Assembly (NCBI GenBank): GCA_024639005.1
Contig: JAHEJD010000021.1
Location: 1-41,485, forward strand
Direction: 5' to 3'
Source: Chromatiaceae bacterium
GTDB taxonomy: Bacteria > Pseudomonadota > Gammaproteobacteria > Chromatiales > Chromatiaceae
Length of the DNA: 41,485 nucleotides
Under the pieces are notes generated by a model, which saw nothing but the letters and a program-made list of their open reading frames with translations, searched no databases and was not told the origin of the DNA. Below are positions 26,844-35,808 of this stretch, one piece after another (positions within the stretch are counted from its first letter, which is position 1; each line of letters starts with the position of its first letter). A program made the translations under genes and the position numbers.

Positions 26844-28873
26844 GTTCGCCGGCGGGCGCGTTAGACGAATCGCGGTGGCCCTTCCTCAGCTCGATGCTTT
26901 GGGGGCCCGCGGTGCTCGTTCTGGTCGCTTGTGCCGCGATCCTCTATTACGGGCAGGAGGTTGCGAGCACTCTGCGGCAATCGGCCGCGGCTAATGCCCG
27001 CGCCCACGGCCAGGCGACCGCGCATGAGATTCGCGGATTCCTGGAGCGCGAGCATGAACGCCTGGAGGCCTTCGTGCTCGAGAAGGCGCCCGAGATACGC
27101 AGCATTCTCGACTACCCGGACAACTGGCCGGCGATCGATGCCCTGCAGACGAGCGTCCGACGGATGTTTCGGGGTGCCCTCGCGTTCACCGTGACTGGCG
27201 CCGATGGTCGGCCGCTATTCGAAGACTTCGATGGCCTGGTCGGTCCTGTCTGTCAGGCCGCAATGCGCGATTTTGCGCAGGCCGTGGACCAGGGTTCTGA
27301 TGATGTTGTGACACCACCCATTCACCCCGTTCCCGATGCCTATCACTTCGACCTGATCAGCCCGTGGACGATGGAAGGCGGCGAATCCGGCCTGTTTTTT
27401 ATCAGCATGTCGCCGCATCGCATTGCCGAATTGCTTGGCGCGGCCGAGCATGCCTCCGATAACCGGATAGTGATCGTAAATCGCGACGATCCGACCCTGA
27501 TCGAGATCTCCGCTGTCGGTTCGCGTGATGCGATGAAAGGTGAGTTTAGGCTGGAGCCCGAGGCCTTGGTGGCGGGGCATTTCAGTGCCGACCTTGATGG
27601 AACCCAGTGGCGCCTGATCGTTCTGCCCGACGATACCGCCCTCGAGGCCACGCTGACCCAAGTCTATGTCAAGGTGTCGGCGCTGGTTATCGTGTTGCTA
27701 TTGATCAGCGCGACGCTGCTGTTATTGATCCGGCGCCACGAGCAGCGCAACAGCTCGCTGTTCACGCGCAGCCTGCAGTCCAGCGTCAATCGTCAACGGG
27801 CAATCCTGCAAACGATGGTCGACGGCATGATTACCATCGATGCGCAGAGCCAGATATTGCATGTAAACCACGCGGTCACGCGCCTGTTCGGTTACGAGCC
27901 CAGCGAACTGGTCGGTAACAACGCGCGCATGCTGATGCCCGGTCCCGACAGTGTCGCGCACGGCGCCCCGCTGCACGAATATCTGTCGACCGGCGAGCAC
28001 AAGGTGCTCGGCAAGGGACGCGAGGTCATGGCGCGGCGCAAGGACGGCAGCCTGTTCCCCGTGCTGCTGACCCTCGGGGAGTCGGTGGAGGGAGAGCAGC
28101 ACATCTTCGTCGGCATCCTGCATGATATGAGTGCCTATCGGGACGCGCAGCGCAAGATCGCTGCGCAGGCAATGGCAATCGAACGCAGCAATCAGGAGCT
28201 CGACGACATCAGCCAGCTCGCGTCCAAGGACCTGCAGCCGCCGTTGCAGCGTATTGCGTCGCTGGGCGAGTCCCTTGGGTCGGGGCATTCCGATGCGTTG
28301 ACCGGTCACGAACGCGCACAGCTCAAGAGTCTCACCGAAGAGGCGCGCGATGTGAGCGAATTGGTCAAGGGGCTGGTTGATTACGCCAAAGTCGAACGCC
28401 AGCCCGTGGCGGCGCCGGTTGTGCTGGATGTGGTCCTCGAGGATGTGCAGCGTGATCTGGCGACAACCATCTCCGACACCGGGGCCAGGGTCTCGGTCGA
28501 ACCGCTGGGCGAGGTATTGGGCAGTCCCCAGCTACTGCATCAGGTGTTCTGGAATCTGATCGACAACGCGCTGAAGTTCCGCGATCCCGACCGTCCGCCA
28601 GAGATTCGGGTATCACTCGAAAAGGATGCGGAACGCGCCGACAACAGGATCGCGGTACTGGTGCAGGACAACGGGATCGGCATCGCGCAGGACAGGCTGG
28701 ACGGGGTGTTCGAGGCCTTCCGCCGATTGCACCCGCGCGATGCCTATCCCGGCATGGGCCTGGGCCTTTCCTTCTGTCGCAAGATTGTCGAGGGGCTTGG
28801 CGGCGAAATCAGTGTGACCAGCACACCGGGCGAGGGCAGCACGTTTCGCGTGTCTCTGCCCAGTGCCGTTTAG
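26840..28873 (+). CDS. Membrane-bound PAS-domain sensor histidine kinase lacking the phospho-acceptor His
   Basis: A 677-residue protein. Transmembrane helix 1 at about 16-38, periplasmic sensor region about 40-274, transmembrane helix 2 at 275-297, PAS domain about 322-430 (MVDGMITIDAQSQILHVNHA, LFGYEPSELVGNNARMLMP), short coiled coil, DHp-like helix about 450-520, and HATPase_c about 545-675 with N box NLIDNALKFRD, G1 VQDNGIGIAQ and G2 GMGLGLSFCRKIVEGLGG. The PAS resembles FixL, and His374 aligns with the FixL haem-ligand His. In the DHp helix the usual ASHDL is ASKDL: Lys463 (AAG at 28226-28228) replaces the phospho-accepting His. So ATP binding looks intact but normal autophosphorylation should not occur. 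No response regulator is adjacent. Confidence 0.9.
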   Translation: MSSPAGALDESRWPFLSSMLWGPAVLVLVACAAILYYGQEVASTLRQSAAANARAHGQATAHEIRGFLEREHERLEAFVLEKAPEIRSILDYPDNWPAIDALQTSVRRMFRGALAFTVTGADGRPLFEDFDGLVGPVCQAAMRDFAQAVDQGSDDVVTPPIHPVPDAYHFDLISPWTMEGGESGLFFISMSPHRIAELLGAAEHASDNRIVIVNRDDPTLIEISAVGSRDAMKGEFRLEPEALVAGHFSADLDGTQWRLIVLPDDTALEATLTQVYVKVSALVIVLLLISATLLLLIRRHEQRNSSLFTRSLQSSVNRQRAILQTMVDGMITIDAQSQILHVNHAVTRLFGYEPSELVGNNARMLMPGPDSVAHGAPLHEYLSTGEHKVLGKGREVMARRKDGSLFPVLLTLGESVEGEQHIFVGILHDMSAYRDAQRKIAAQAMAIERSNQELDDISQLASKDLQPPLQRIASLGESLGSGHSDALTGHERAQLKSLTEEARDVSELVKGLVDYAKVERQPVAAPVVLDVVLEDVQRDLATTISDTGARVSVEPLGEVLGSPQLLHQVFWNLIDNALKFRDPDRPPEIRVSLEKDAERADNRIAVLVQDNGIGIAQDRLDGVFEAFRRLHPRDAYPGMGLGLSFCRKIVEGLGGEISVTSTPGEGSTFRVSLPSAV

Positions 28874-28961
28874 CCCCGATTTCCAGGCTAGGGATGCGTT
28901 TCGCAATCGGGGCGACTTTCGCTTAACCTCTTTGCGTGGGGTCAATATAGGGGGAAGAAGG

Positions 28962-29360
28962 ATGCGTGGTGTCGGGTTTGGCCTGGCAATAATGTCGATG
29001 ATGTTCGCGGTGGCGGTAGCGGCGGCCGACGAGCCGGTAGCGCTGGAGCGTCAGGAGATCATCGGTCTGGTCAGCGAAAAGACCATCGAGTGCCGCAAGG
29101 AAAAGGACCAGTCGCTGTGCGCCAACTGGTTTAGTGAAGATGGTGTTGTAAAGCGCATCATGCTCGCTGACGGTGCGCGCAAAGAGGGCGTTTGGTTCGT
29201 CGACGATCAAGACCGCTTGTGTATCCTTTGGACCGGTAGGATCAAGCCCCTGTGCTTTATGCTCTATGAACAGGCGGACGGCAGCTACCATCTGATCAAG
29301 CGGGGCAAACACGTCACGACACTCCTTGGTGCCGAAGAGGGTAATACCAAGGACCTCTGA
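28962..29360 (+). CDS. Hypothetical secreted protein
   Basis: A 132-residue protein with signal peptide (MRGVGFGLAIMSMMFAVAVA-AADEP). The mature part has four Cys (two in ECRKEKDQSLC, two in CILWTGRIKPLC) that could form two disulphides, and a beta-rich pattern (VWFVDDQDRLCILW, CFMLYEQADGSYHLI). It weakly recalls DUF995-like lipocalin-type proteins; this is not certain. The frame is open from 28863, but ATG 28962 follows a purine-rich GGGGGAAGAAGG and begins the signal peptide. It lies 88 bp after the sensor kinase on the same strand. Confidence 0.65.
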   Translation: MRGVGFGLAIMSMMFAVAVAAADEPVALERQEIIGLVSEKTIECRKEKDQSLCANWFSEDGVVKRIMLADGARKEGVWFVDDQDRLCILWTGRIKPLCFMLYEQADGSYHLIKRGKHVTTLLGAEEGNTKDL

Positions 29361-29450
29361 GCGGATGGCGCGCGGCCTCCGTGGCTTGCTCCATTTGATC
29401 AGGGTGATACCGATGTCACCAGACGGTTACCGAACTTCCCGCATGGCCCA

Positions 29451-29687
29451 CTAGAGCCAGCGCACCAGGTAATAGATGCGCTGACTCTCGGAGGATACTG
29501 AGGGGCCGTATACGATTGCGGCGTGTAGGTTCTTGGCCGCATCGGCACGGCTGCGCGCGTCGTCTTGCGAGGCCACGATTTCGACGCAGCCCTCGGGGAA
29601 GCGCTTGCGTGTCGTGCGCGGCGTCTGGATCAGGGCGCAGCGCTCCTGCAGCGAGGTGGAATCCGGATCGACAACGACGTGTGGCAT
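29451..29687 (-). CDS. Hypothetical 78-residue protein downstream of the AddAB-like genes
   Basis: Small soluble protein (MPHVVVDPDSTSLQERCALI..., ending SQRIYYLVRWL), with no signal peptide or membrane segment. It begins 12 bp after the helicase stop on the same strand, so it is likely the third gene of that operon. No domain is recognised. Codon use and a compact basic/acidic mix look like a real gene; a role in DNA repair is suggested only by position. Confidence 0.6.
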   Translation of the reverse strand: MPHVVVDPDSTSLQERCALIQTPRTTRKRFPEGCVEIVASQDDARSRADAAKNLHAAIVYGPSVSSESQRIYYLVRWL

Positions 29688-29699
29688 AAGGCGCTTACC

Positions 29700-32600
29700 T
29701 CATGTCGGATAGTCCCACACCCGCCAGTCAGGAAATAGTGGAAAATACAGGGCCAGCCGGATCGGTCGGTCCTCCAGCAGACGCAGTATGCGGCCATAGG
29801 TATCGAGCTGTTCACGGTAGCGTGCCTGTTCCTGGTCGAGGAAGGCCTCGCGGTCGCCTGCCAGATGCTCGCCGGTCTTGTAGTCGATAATCCAGCGCAC
29901 GCCATGGTCGTCGATAAAGCTGCGGTCGATGACATAGTGGCGCGGGACATCATCCTGCAGCGTCAAGGGCCACTCGCAGCATGCGTCCCGATGCGCGCGG
30001 AGAATCCAACGCCCGGTATCGTCGGCGAGCGTGTGGCGCAATGCGCGCAGGGCCTTGTCGGTCGCAAGATCGAGCTGATCGCTCTCTACCCCGAGATGCT
30101 GGAGGCCGCGCCTCACCGGATCGGACAGCGTCTCGACCCGGTCGGGCAACCAGTCATCGATGCCCAGGGAAGCGATGCGTTCGAGGTGACGATGCACCAG
30201 CGTGCCGACGTGGCGCGCCGTATCGCCCGCCCAGATGAACTCGATGCCGGACCGCTCGCTATCGAGCGAGGGAGATGTCGGCGCGCGTGCCATCTCAGGG
30301 TGTAGAGCGGGCTGCCAGTCGGCCGGCAGTCGCTGCAGCGACATCAGGCGGGGCGGCTCGGGCTCCGCCGGCGCAGCCGTTGGCGGCTGCAAGCCGCTGA
30401 AATGCGGCTCGACCGCAGGCCAAAGTCTGTACAACAGACAGCCCGCGACCGGTTGGCGGGCCAGCCCTCTGGCCGTTGCGCCGATGTGGCCGAGCAGATG
30501 CAGTCGCCGCTTGGCACGGGTCGCGGCGACGTACAGCAGTCGCGCCGTCTCCAGCTGATCCTTGTCCCTGTCGAGCTCGCGCAGATAATCCGAGATCGGT
30601 TCTGCCTCCTGGTCGGCGGCGCGGATGGGTGCCATCAGCAGATGGGTCGTCCCGTCGTGCGACGTGCGCTCCAGCCAGTACAAGAGGCTGCTGGGGTTGC
30701 CGCGCGCCCGCCGTCCCAGACCCGGCAGGATCACGGTGTCGAATTCCAGGCCCTTGGCCTTGTGCATGGTCATCAGCTGGATGCGGCCGTCGGCTTGGTG
30801 GTCGGGGCTGGCGTAGAGCCTGCCGAGTGCTGCCTCGAGTTCGGCAAAGTCACCGATCCCGCCGGCCTGTTCGTGCGCCTCGAGCAATGCCAGATAGGCC
30901 TGCGCATCGGCCATGCGATGGGCGCCGGCCACCGCCAGCCCGCCCACGCGCAGCCAGATTCCCTCGATCCAGGGACGCAAGGCCCGGCGGCCGCGTGCGG
31001 GGAACTGGTCATCGAGTACCTGCAGCAGGCGTTCGATACGCCGACGGCCGTCGGCGCTCAACGTGCTGCGTACCTCAGCGCTGCGCAGCCGGGCCGGTAT
31101 GCAGTGGGAATGCCCCTCGGCAATACTCAGCAGGTCCTCGAGGCTGAGCCCAAGCCAGGGGGCGCGCAAGGTCACCAGCCAGGAAAGTCGGTCGGCCGGG
31201 TGCAGCAGCGCCCGGGTCAGGGCATGCAGGTCCCTGACCACGGCCTGCTGAGCCAGCGGGTCGACATCCACTGCCTGGAAGCGCAGGCCGGCCGCCTGTA
31301 GTGCTGTGGCTATTGCCTGAAGATGACTGCGCGCGCGCGCCAGCACGGCCACCTGCCCGGTGTCTGTCTCGTGCAGCGCTGCACGCACCAGATCGACCAC
31401 TCGGGCCGCCTCGGCCTGGTCGGCATCGCCTGCGAAGGCATGCACCTGCACCGCGTCGTCGTCAACCGGCGGGTGGTGTGCGACCGCCGGCGCATAGGGC
31501 ACCGCGCCGCGTGCGATATCGACCCGCAGCGGAAAGATGCAGCGGAAGCTTGTATTCACCCAGTCCACGATCCCCCGGGTCGAACGAAAGTTGACCTCGA
31601 GCGTCAATGGCGTCAGGCGCAGCTGGCCGATACCCAGCTCGCGCGCGGCAAGATAAAGGCCGACCTCGGCCTCGCGAAAGCGATAGATCGACTGCATCGG
31701 ATCACCAACCGCGAACAGCGTGCGGCCATCGCCAGGCTCCCAGCCCGCGGTCAACGTGGCGAGCAGGCGATATTGGCTGCTGGAGGTGTCCTGAAACTCA
31801 TCGACCAGCAGGTGCTGTAATCGGTAGTCGATGGCCAGGGCGAGGTCGGTGGGCTGTTCGTCGCTGCCGAGCGCGCGCTGGGCGCGCAGCTGGATCTCGG
31901 CGAAGTCGACGCTGCCTTCCGCCTGGAACACCAGCTGCAACTCAGTGGCCGCATGCAGCAAGACCCGGAACAGGCTGACGAGGACGGCCTGCTGCTGCGT
32001 ATCCAGCCCCGCGTCCGGGAGAAGACGCAGGCCCGCCCACAGCGCCAAGGTCTCCGGTTGCTCGGCGAGCACTTCACAGAGCGCCTTGATGGTGGTCTTG
32101 GCGCTGGCGCGGCGCGCCTTTTCTTCGGCGGCAAGCCCTTTCTCGCTCGGCGGCGGAAACCCGATATCGGCCTGCCATTGCCGGCGTAGTTCGCCGCCCC
32201 GCGTCAGTAGCAGCTGGGCCAGCGCCTGCCAGGCCAGGAGATCTTGCCAGGCGATACCCGGCGCCCGGTCGCGATCACGCCAGACCGCGAGGGCTTGGTT
32301 GTCGGACGTCGGGGGCAGATTGCCGGCGGCCTGCCGTGCCAGGTCGATCAGTGTCTGTAACCAGTCGGTGCGACAGGCCTGCGCGAGCTGTTGGAGATGC
32401 TCGCCGACCGCGGCCTCGAGCGCGTCATCCAGCCGCTGCCCATCGGGCGCCAACAAGACATGGCCGAGCCACTGCTCGCGGCGCGCCAGCATATGGCACA
32501 GCAGGTCCTCGAGCAGCGCCTGACGGTTGTCCAGATGCACCAGCAGGCGTTCGATGTGTCCCCCCAACTGTGGGTCTTCGAGCAGTTGCAGGGTCGCGCG

Positions 32601-33068
32601 GGCAGCCGCGCGATACAGCGGATCGGCATGATCGCTGGTTGCCAGCGCCGCGCCGAGTTCACTCAATAGCGGCATCTGTCGGGCCAGCGCATGACTGAGG
32701 CTGTCGAACGTCTGGATGCGCAGTCGATTCGGATTGCGGATGATCTGCCAGTCCAGGGCCTCGTCGCGGGCGAGGACCGCGCGCGCCAGCTCCCAGGTGA
32801 GCCGGCGGTGGGGCTGAGTCGGCTGTTTTCGATCACTGGCCGCCGCCAGCGCGGCCAGCACGCGATTGCGCATCTCCGCGGCCGCCTTGCGCGTAAAGGT
32901 GATCGCATAGATCTCCTCGGGATGCGCGACCTCGGCCAGCAGACGCAGGTAGCGCTGGGTCAAGAGCTCGGTCTTGCCCGATCCGGCCGGGGCCTGGACG
33001 ATGAAGGACCCGTCGACAGCCAGCGCCCGCCGCCGCTGTGCCGCATCGGCGACCTGTGCGTCAGTCAT
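29700..33068 (-). CDS. UvrD/RecB-like helicase-nuclease (AddA-like)
   Basis: A 1122-residue superfamily 1A helicase with a C-terminal nuclease. Walker A (FIVQAPAGSGKTELLTQRYL), motif Ia (AITFTRKAAAEMRNRV), Walker B (LLVDEFQDTSSSQYRLL), motif III (LFAVGDPMQSIYRFREAEVG), motif IV/V (MTMHKAKGLEFDTVILPGL) and motif VI (RLLYVAATRAKRRLHL) are all present. The last 150 residues hold a RecB-family PD-(D/E)XK nuclease motif (WIIDYKTGEHL). It would process double-strand DNA ends for RecA loading together with the upstream nuclease gene. The ATG overlaps the 3' end of that gene by 8 bp, implying a two-subunit AddAB-type enzyme. Confidence 0.92.
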   Translation of the reverse strand: MTDAQVADAAQRRRALAVDGSFIVQAPAGSGKTELLTQRYLRLLAEVAHPEEIYAITFTRKAAAEMRNRVLAALAAASDRKQPTQPHRRLTWELARAVLARDEALDWQIIRNPNRLRIQTFDSLSHALARQMPLLSELGAALATSDHADPLYRAAARATLQLLEDPQLGGHIERLLVHLDNRQALLEDLLCHMLARREQWLGHVLLAPDGQRLDDALEAAVGEHLQQLAQACRTDWLQTLIDLARQAAGNLPPTSDNQALAVWRDRDRAPGIAWQDLLAWQALAQLLLTRGGELRRQWQADIGFPPPSEKGLAAEEKARRASAKTTIKALCEVLAEQPETLALWAGLRLLPDAGLDTQQQAVLVSLFRVLLHAATELQLVFQAEGSVDFAEIQLRAQRALGSDEQPTDLALAIDYRLQHLLVDEFQDTSSSQYRLLATLTAGWEPGDGRTLFAVGDPMQSIYRFREAEVGLYLAARELGIGQLRLTPLTLEVNFRSTRGIVDWVNTSFRCIFPLRVDIARGAVPYAPAVAHHPPVDDDAVQVHAFAGDADQAEAARVVDLVRAALHETDTGQVAVLARARSHLQAIATALQAAGLRFQAVDVDPLAQQAVVRDLHALTRALLHPADRLSWLVTLRAPWLGLSLEDLLSIAEGHSHCIPARLRSAEVRSTLSADGRRRIERLLQVLDDQFPARGRRALRPWIEGIWLRVGGLAVAGAHRMADAQAYLALLEAHEQAGGIGDFAELEAALGRLYASPDHQADGRIQLMTMHKAKGLEFDTVILPGLGRRARGNPSSLLYWLERTSHDGTTHLLMAPIRAADQEAEPISDYLRELDRDKDQLETARLLYVAATRAKRRLHLLGHIGATARGLARQPVAGCLLYRLWPAVEPHFSGLQPPTAAPAEPEPPRLMSLQRLPADWQPALHPEMARAPTSPSLDSERSGIEFIWAGDTARHVGTLVHRHLERIASLGIDDWLPDRVETLSDPVRRGLQHLGVESDQLDLATDKALRALRHTLADDTGRWILRAHRDACCEWPLTLQDDVPRHYVIDRSFIDDHGVRWIIDYKTGEHLAGDREAFLDQEQARYREQLDTYGRILRLLEDRPIRLALYFPLFPDWRVWDYPT

Positions 33069-35724
33069 CCGACGCCTCCGTCAGCATTTCCTGCACCCGG
33101 CACAGTGCGCCCAGCGCGCAGTATTCGCAGGCCAGCCGCGACGGTGTAGGATCCGCCCGGCCGCGGGTTACCTCACCGGCCAGACGCCCGAGATCACGGC
33201 GCCAGCGCGCGAGTATGCTCGCCCAATCGCTATTCTCGTCGAGTTCCTGCGGCGTCGCCACGCCGTCTGCGAATTCTGCGTCGCGGCTGAGGCCGACGAA
33301 TCCACAGCCTTGCGCGTCACGCCTGACACGGGCCAGCAGGGCCGCGCTCACCTGGCTCTCGTCCTGTATGCAATACAGCGGCAGCTGGGGCTCGCTGAGG
33401 CGCTCGTCGCGCCAGCCCTGGATGCCGACCGAGCGCCCGGTCTTGTAGTCGATGACGGCGAGGCCGCCATCGGCTAGGCGGTCGAGGCGGTCGGCACGCG
33501 TGGTCAGTCGCAGACCCTCGAGATCCACTGCCTGATCCCGTTCCATTGCGAGGACCTCGAAGGCCTGCGTGCGCGCCCGCTCGACGGTCAGCCAGTCGGT
33601 GACCAGCCGCGTCAGGCGCGCGCCTTCGATGGCGCGAAACCTCGGGGTCATAAGATCCGGGCGCCGTCTACCGAGGTCCTCCAGGGTTGCTGAGGCGAGT
33701 GGGGCGACCAGGGTCTGCAGTGCGGCCGCATCATGTCGGGCGAGGGTCGCGGAGTCCCGGAGCTGCTGCCAGACGCGCTGCAGGAGTTCGTGCAGCACTT
33801 TGCCGATCAGCGGCCCGTCGACGGTAGTGGTGGGCTCATCGAGCGGCCGGGCACCCAGACGGAAACGTGCCGCCGCCTGAAATGGACACCTGGCCTGCGC
33901 CGCCAGCAGGGCGGCGCCACCGCGCTGGGTCTGTGGCGCGGGATAGGCCGCCGCCGTGGGCAGCGTCTCGAGCGGACCGGCGACCAGGCAGCAGCGTGCC
34001 AGGATGTCGAACGGCGCCTTGATCAGAGTGGCGGCGTCGGCAAGGGGCCAGGCCAGGATCAGCGGGCTGGGGCGCTGCTCACGCCCAGCCTCGGTGCCGG
34101 CATGACTGGCGATCACCTCATCCGCGCTGCCTATCAGGCGTTCGGTCAATGCGGCCGCGAATGCCAGTTCCCGCGCAGCCGATGCGTGCGGCATCTCTAG
34201 ATCGCGTTGCAGTCGGTTCGGTAGCAGCGGATTGGGTTGCGGCGCGGGCGGCCAGCTGCGGTCGTCCAAACCGAGCAGCCACACGGCATCGAAGGTCAAG
34301 CCCGCCGACTCGAGCGGCCCGAGGATCTGGATGGGCGTGCTTGGCGACTCCGCCTGGAACAGGGTCTCGCGGCCCAGGCTGTGCCACAGCGCGATGGCCT
34401 CGCCTCGATTCAGCCGCGGGCGAACCTTTCCCAGTCCGGAGAATTCCCCGAATAGACGCTGCGTGCGCTCGTATTGTTGAAACTCCTCGCTGCTGAGCGT
34501 GCGATCGCCCGGCCATCCGAGAGTCTGCAGGGTTTCATTAAAATGCCGGAGCCACTGGTCGGGTGTCGCGCTGCCGGGCAGCGCACGCGTCAGCGCGAGC
34601 AATCGGTCGAAACGTGTTGCGAGGTCCGGGCAATGTCGTAGATCGGGGTCGTCGAAATGCCCCAGGCGATAGGCGAGGTGTCGCAGATCGACCTGCGGCA
34701 GGCCGTCTTTGCGCAATGCGCCATCGAACAGCGCGCGCCGTTCCCATTCGGCTGCGTGGCCACCAATAAATGGGCTGCGCAGGAGCTGGCCGATGGCGTG
34801 CAGCGGTTGTCTACCGTGCAGCAAATCGAGTGCCAGCCCGGCGTGAGCGACCAGCGGGTAGTCTGTAATCGCGGCGCCAAGTGAGATGTTGAAAAGGTCC
34901 TGGTCGGTCTGGAGCATCAAATGCGTGGCCGGCGCGAGGGTCTCGGTGAATATTCGCTGCAGGCTTGCACGCTGCTCTGTAATCCGGGGTGAGACAATGC
35001 CAATGCGGGCGTGCGGATCGTTGCGCAGGCGTTGTCTGGCCCATTGTGCGGCGAGTCGTATCTCCGTCTCGCTGTCCTCGGCCGCGATGCGCCGCCGGTC
35101 ACCCTGGCCTGGGTCGTCTCGATACTCCTGAACCGCACAGCCGCATGCACGCAGCTGGCCGAATAGCGCGCGCTGCGCTGGCGTCAGCGCCTCGAAGCCG
35201 CCATAGACCAACCGGGGTGGGACAGGCAGAACATCTTTCGCGAAGGCCTCGCAGACCAGGCGAGCGAGTTGGGCCGTGCTCAACAGGCCGCGCTTGGTCA
35301 GCACGGCATTGAAGGTCTGTTGCCAGGTGACAAAGCTGCGGGTTTCATCGCCGCCCTGGGCCAGTAGGGTCTGCGGATCGAGCTGCCAATCGAGCACCAG
35401 GGCGTTGGCGTTAAGTGCCGTATCAGCGGCCGCTGATGGGCGCATCAACGGGGCCTGTCCGGGCGCTTGTTCAATGACCTGCTGCCAAAGCAGGCGCTCC
35501 TGCAGACGATCGAGCAGATCGCGCTCGGTATAGCCGCTGTCGAGGAGCTGTTCATACAGGCGCGTGAGCCATGCGCCCCAGGCGAGGATATCGGGCGTGG
35601 GCCAAGCCGTCTTTCCCATTGCGGCCTGGCGATGGTCGTAACGGGTGCGCAATTCGCTGGCCAGACGCTTGTTGACAGTCAGCAGCGTGGTGTCGCTATC
35701 CAGGGCATCGAGAATACGGCTCAC
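33061..35724 (-). CDS. AddB-like PD-(D/E)XK exonuclease subunit
   Basis: An 887-residue protein. The N-terminal half is an inactivated helicase-like region (LLTVNKRLASELRTRYDHRQ; no Walker A seen). The C-terminal nuclease domain contains RCPFQAAARFRLGARP, VDGPLIGKVLHELLQRVW and the catalytic AVIDYKTGRS. The Cys in RCPF plus CEYCALGALC (866-875) give the four-Cys pattern of the AddB iron-sulphur staple. It fits the 'probable DNA repair protein' family found beside AddA-like helicases in gamma- and betaproteobacteria without RecBCD. First gene of the operon exonuclease - helicase - 78-residue protein. Confidence 0.88.
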   Translation of the reverse strand: MSRILDALDSDTTLLTVNKRLASELRTRYDHRQAAMGKTAWPTPDILAWGAWLTRLYEQLLDSGYTERDLLDRLQERLLWQQVIEQAPGQAPLMRPSAAADTALNANALVLDWQLDPQTLLAQGGDETRSFVTWQQTFNAVLTKRGLLSTAQLARLVCEAFAKDVLPVPPRLVYGGFEALTPAQRALFGQLRACGCAVQEYRDDPGQGDRRRIAAEDSETEIRLAAQWARQRLRNDPHARIGIVSPRITEQRASLQRIFTETLAPATHLMLQTDQDLFNISLGAAITDYPLVAHAGLALDLLHGRQPLHAIGQLLRSPFIGGHAAEWERRALFDGALRKDGLPQVDLRHLAYRLGHFDDPDLRHCPDLATRFDRLLALTRALPGSATPDQWLRHFNETLQTLGWPGDRTLSSEEFQQYERTQRLFGEFSGLGKVRPRLNRGEAIALWHSLGRETLFQAESPSTPIQILGPLESAGLTFDAVWLLGLDDRSWPPAPQPNPLLPNRLQRDLEMPHASAARELAFAAALTERLIGSADEVIASHAGTEAGREQRPSPLILAWPLADAATLIKAPFDILARCCLVAGPLETLPTAAAYPAPQTQRGGAALLAAQARCPFQAAARFRLGARPLDEPTTTVDGPLIGKVLHELLQRVWQQLRDSATLARHDAAALQTLVAPLASATLEDLGRRRPDLMTPRFRAIEGARLTRLVTDWLTVERARTQAFEVLAMERDQAVDLEGLRLTTRADRLDRLADGGLAVIDYKTGRSVGIQGWRDERLSEPQLPLYCIQDESQVSAALLARVRRDAQGCGFVGLSRDAEFADGVATPQELDENSDWASILARWRRDLGRLAGEVTRGRADPTPSRLACEYCALGALCRVQEMLTEASDD

Positions 35725-35808
35725 GGCGCGATGGCGTCTCCGTGGGTGGTTCGCCCAAGGCTACCAGATGCGTAGGATGTCGCGATAATCCGGCTCGCCA
35801 GCGATGGG

